A stretch of DNA of 64,000 nt from Thermothelomyces thermophilus ATCC 42464. Its lineage: Eukaryota; Ascomycota; Sordariomycetes; Sordariales; Chaetomiaceae. The stretch spans positions 2,914,001 through 2,978,000 of the forward strand of contig NC_016473.1 in NCBI RefSeq assembly GCF_000226095.1. The letters are read 5' to 3'. Below are positions 60,137 to 64,000 of the stretch, piece by piece (within the stretch, counting starts at the first letter, position 1; every line of letters starts with the position of its first letter). A program made the position numbers and the translations under genes. A model generated the notes under the pieces. It saw nothing but the letters and a program-made list of their open reading frames with translations, was not told the origin of the DNA and made no database searches.

Positions 60137-62293
60137 TCAAAGGAAAACCTCAAGGTTGAGCTCTAGTGTGCTCACCGGGTATCTGGTTCGGTTAGCAAGG
60201 ATGCCCATCGAAATTTTGGGAGAAAACGGTCTTCTTACTTCAGATCGAACTTCTCCAGTACGGTAGGATGCAAGACACCGAGTTCGCCGATACGTTGCAG
60301 CTTGCCCCCAAGCCGCACGTATATGGCGGCAGCACGCCCATTGAAGAAGGTGGGCTCATCGATCTCCTTAATGAAATATCCGTCCCGCTCGCTCGGGTTC
60401 TCTTTCACCTTGAAGTCAATGGTCTTGCCCTCGAGGCCCTCCTCATGGGTAACAAATGCGACCCGCAACATTGTCATGACCCTGTCTAGGAGGCCGTGGA
60501 CGATCTCGAAGCCGCTGGTCTTGCCATAGTAGGCCGCCGCCCAGTGGCGCTCGTTCCTCGCCCGTCGTTCCGAAGTCTCGTCCTTGAAGACGACATCGGA
60601 CACCTCGAAGATCTGTAGCGGAAGGCGCATCGCCTTGTTCTCTCCCAGGGTTTTGAGCAGGCCAGGGAGCAGAGACGTGCGGGCGATTTGATACTCCGCC
60701 GTCTTCGGGTTGGCAAGTTTGACTGCCGTTTTCCCGTCATCTTTGCGGTTCAACCACTCGAAGTTCTCCTCGTGCGAGCAGAGAACTAGGGGCATAACCT
60801 CGGCCCAACCAGCCATTGCGGACTCGTGACGCACGATATCACTGAGCTTGTTGATCTTCAACGGCTTGCCAATGGTGACCGACCTGTTTGGCGACGTCCG
60901 CGGAAGATCATTGAAACCGTACGCAATTGCGAGATCCTCCATCTGACAAGGTGATGTCAGTGGGCCCACTAAACAATAAGCTGGAGACTATCCGTAGTTC
61001 GACGTACCACATCGCATGGGTGCAGGACATCCGCCCTTGTCGGTGGGACCGCAACGCTGATCAGCTTGGGGTCTGGAGATGGCTTCGCCGTGTACGCCAT
61101 CTTGCTGAGGAGCTTGCAGATCGACTCTGGTGACTCTTCGAGTCCGCAAAGCTGATTGAGATAATCAGCCTCAACATCCATCGTCCGTGTAGTTAAGCTA
61201 GGCGTGATGCGGGTAGTGCCGTTATGGTCTGAAATGACCTTGACCGGCTCGATCGTGAAGGGCTCGGCGCAGTACTTGGAGAACATGGTCACCATGATGT
61301 TGCAGACAATGTCGAGTTTGGTCTGGTCCGTCGCCGTCATGTCGATGAAGACATTCTTGGTGTTCAGCGTGATCTTGGAGCGCTCGCTGTTGATAATGGG
61401 TGGAAGCGAGCAGACGTTCCTGTCCGCATCAAGAATTACTGGGTACACGGGCTTGTCGCGGATGATGTGGAGGTATCTGCCAAGATGCCTGTCGGTCTCG
61501 TAGAAGCTCATCAACTCTTCGCCGTTGATCTTCTTGGTTTGATTGAGCGGGACAAAATTGATGTCCTTCGGGGGCAGGGCCTCGTATGTGAACGGTCCCT
61601 TGATGGTGTCGAGATCGTGTGTCCCAATCCTGCCCATCCCTTTGTCAGCCTCTTAGCTTGCCCCCCCTCCAAAGAAATGACACCAGGATTGGACTACTGA
61701 CGCGACCAGGGTACGCTGCCTCGCCAAATTCTGGTGAAGCTTGTCCTGAAGACTAATGAAAGAGTCGTACGAGGCCTGCGTGAACGTGATGTTGCGGAGG
61801 ATCGCAGCCGCAGCGTACGGGCGAACCTGGGCCGTGCTCTCCGAGATGGTGAGGGTCTGCATCTTGTCCTCGGGGATATCGACAAGTCTCCAGTTTGGCG
61901 TCGGTTGTTTGCCCCTGAAGATGTTTAGGTGTATCGCGATGCCTAAAGGAAGCTTCAGCCATCTTCATATTGGGTAGTATCACTGCGCCGGGACCATCCT
62001 ACCCTCGAAGCACAGCATGTCGTACCGGTTAGCGGGGACCTCGATTGCGAGCTCGGGGGGCTGATCTTTGGGGCGCGAGGGGTCATTCTCGGTATCCTTG
62101 TCCAGCTCTATACCAAAGTCAAAGCATAGTTGTTCGAAGCCCTCCTCGGTGAACCTGCGAGATGCCGTCGGGTCAGTTTAGGGTTGCCGCGAGCCGGGGA
62201 TGCAGCGATGGCGGGGTAGTTAACTATCCGGGGACCTTACTGCTCGCCGAGCTCTTCGAAGAGAGCATACTTGTCGACGGTGATAGTCGGCAT
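60137..62293 (-). CDS. FRS1: Phenylalanine-tRNA ligase beta subunit, cytosolic
   Basis: Beta subunit of the cytosolic alpha2-beta2 enzyme that charges tRNA-Phe. Six exons on the minus strand: 62293-62241, 62154-62003, 61942-61702, 61629-61008, 60942-60239 and 60182-60137; 605 residues, near the family length. It begins [18 protein letters not shown]; then [10 protein letters not shown], the B3/4 editing region ([12 protein letters not shown] to [16 protein letters not shown]), the B5 domain ([15 protein letters not shown]...[14 protein letters not shown]) and the catalytic-like core ([15 protein letters not shown]). The last exon of 46 bp supplies [14 protein letters not shown], the expected terminus; without it the frame stops at once after FDLK. 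Splice phases close exactly throughout. Confidence 0.96.
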
Positions 62294-63642
62294 GTTGAGG
62301 TTCTAGATTTGCTGTTTCAGGTATTGAGGATCCACGGGCGAATTGGCGTCGGGGCTGGTCCTAAAGAAGTTTGTACACACCAACCGCAGTCCGCTTTGGG
62401 ATCGTGAACTTTTGGTACGGCCCAAGCAGCCCCATCAACCAATCTCCCACAGAAAGATGACTCAAATTGCGGGGCACTCTTTCTGCCACCCAGAAAGGCT
62501 TGACCGCCCTTTCCGAGTTGGGTTGGTGGGGCACAAAACACGCACAGACCATCACCTACAAGCATAAATTTCCTCGCGGTCTGCCATCTTCTTACTTGTT
62601 TTCTTCGTCTTTTTTTCCTCATACTTACCTTGATCGGGTACACCTGGATCAAGAAGCAGGGGTACCAGGGTGATAGGCCTGCATTGCACAGCGCGGAGCC
62701 GGTCATCCTGAATTGTCCTTCGGGGCCGTTCCGGTCATAATTTTTGATGTCTGCCTTTTTTCGCTGTGATCGCTGCTGGAGTAGCGACATGGAGAAGAAG
62801 AATGTTTTCAGACGGAACAAACCAACATGCTCAAAAAGCCTTCTACCAGATGTTGCTGATTTGTGTCCAGCTGCTGGGGATATCAGAGTTGCCTGTTATT
62901 GGAAAACCCGTCGATGAAATTTGGGTCATGTTAAAGACGCGTCGGTCGAGTTCGCAATATATGTGTGGCCGATCACCGCTCAAGGTTAATGTTAGGACTT
63001 CAGCAAACGGAACACGGAGAAAATCAGTAATAGCGGACATGCGTTCTTCTCGGAGATTCTAGAGGCGGTTCCATAGGCAATCAACACCACCTTGATAGAT
63101 TTAGTAGACAGTAGATGTGAAGTCGAGTGCAATCGCGTATAATAACGACTACATTGTGGGTATCTCTGTATACAACATCGGGAGACCATGGGAGGTTGCA
63201 AAATACCCATGATCTATACAGGATGTCTCGCGAATCTATGAACCAAAACAGGAATTCCCCAAAGCTTCCAGGGGAACCCACTGCAAATTTGTGTCGAGAG
63301 CCGGCGCGCAGAACGACTACACCTTTTCCAGATGCGTCCAGACCCCCGCGCGGCACACTGTCCCACACCATCCAACCAAGGGTGACACAGACATGCAACG
63401 GCCCGTAACCGACGCGAGTAAACAGACGGATGGAAGGAGAGGAAAAGAAAGCGAAATGAGCAAAACAAAGGCCAACAAAAACAGGTGTGTTGGGGGGAGA
63501 TGCACGAGGTATCATAGATAAACCAGAAAGAAGCCAACATCCAAGCCAACAAAAAATAAGAAAAAAAAAAAAAAACCAAGAACACTTTCAACAACCATCC
63601 AGTCATTGACCACACCGTTATACCCCCCCTCCAAAACACCCC
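62294..63642. other. 1.3-kb spacer left of the edge gene
   Basis: FRS1 promoter and the 3' flank of the edge gene. An A-run lies near 63560. No gene is seen. Confidence 0.5.
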
Positions 63643-64000
63643 TCACCCTCGCATCTCGTTCTGGGCCATGAACGTCCGGGCCAACTCATCTCCGCCTCTC
63701 TCCGCCGCCTCCATCCAGTGAATAGCCACGCACATCAACGCCGGATCGCTCCTTACGTCCCCTAACCTGCCCGCCCCGGCGCCACCACCTTCGTCCATCC
63801 CACCGCCGACACCATCGCCGCTCCCGCCTTGTCCACTGCCACTGCTGCCGCCAACTCCTCCTCCCTGGTGATGTCCGTGCCCATGCCCATGTCCGTATCT
63901 TCCTCCGCTGCTACCGCCATATTTCTCCATGACCGCCTGCTTAAAAACCTCGCGCGGCTTCGACAGCGGCAGCGTGGTGCGCTGCACCAGCTCCGGGTTG
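63643..64000 (-). CDS. C-terminal part of an unidentified protein (runs off the window)
   Basis: An open minus-strand frame continues to the right edge and stops at 63643. It reads ELVQRTTLPLSKPREVFKQ, then a His/Gly/Ser-rich low-complexity linker with GHGHGHGHH, then a helical, conserved-looking end DPALMCVAIHWMEAAERGG...LARTFMAQNEM. I do not recognise the family. The start and most of the protein lie beyond 64000. Confidence 0.6.
   Translation of the reverse strand, partial: NPELVQRTTLPLSKPREVFKQAVMEKYGGSSGGRYGHGHGHGHHQGGGVGGSSGSGQGGSGDGVGGGMDEGGGAGAGRLGDVRSDPALMCVAIHWMEAAERGGDELARTFMAQNEMRG

Overview
The window is from a filamentous ascomycete (Pezizomycotina, most likely Sordariomycetes, perhaps Sordariales). 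Supporting signs are short 50-130 bp introns with GTANGT-type donors and CTAAC/CTGAC branch points, GC-rich codon use, a HET-domain gene, a Bys1-like secreted protein, a URC4-type uracil catabolism gene, fungal MFS exporters, and AT-rich blocks dense in TA and CTAG that look RIP-mutated. No tools were run; gene models come from reading frames, splice sites and remembered family motifs.

Layout. 1-2160 is AT-rich, RIP-like relic DNA ending in a 3-copy tandem repeat. 2.9-15.2 kb is a core block: FAL1 (-) and SF3A3/Prp9 (+) share a 331-bp divergent promoter, followed by SLX1 (+) and a large KDM5-type histone demethylase (+). After a 4.7-kb gene-free stretch comes URC4 (+; 19.8-21.8 kb). 22-35.4 kb is accessory in character: a Thr/Val-rich secreted protein (+), a protein-kinase relic (+), a DUF7702-like membrane protein (-), a Bys1-like secreted protein (-) and a broken HET-domain gene (-), separated by long AT-rich spacers. 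35.9-40.7 kb is core again: NOB1 (+) convergent with NOP10 (-), then an RS/Pro-rich conserved hypothetical (-). A C2H2 zinc-finger protein (+; 44.0-45.9 kb) and a Fig1-like claudin-type membrane protein (+; 48.4-49.4 kb) follow. 49.6-52.9 kb holds an unresolved relic and RIP-like DNA. Two unrelated MFS exporters (- DHA1-like, - DHA2-like) lie next to it, then FRS1 (cytosolic Phe-tRNA synthetase beta; -). The C-terminal end of an unidentified gene (-) runs off the right edge.

Function. The core genes concern RNA and ribosome metabolism (FAL1, SF3A3, NOB1, NOP10, FRS1), genome maintenance (SLX1) and chromatin (KDM5). The accessory genes concern the cell surface, secretion, recognition and efflux. 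No biosynthetic backbone gene is seen beside the two transporters, so they are not called a metabolite cluster. I found no convincing tRNA, rRNA, CRISPR or intact mobile element. I saw no clear case for a wholly new system; the best leads are the relics, unusual introns and repeated motifs listed as findings.
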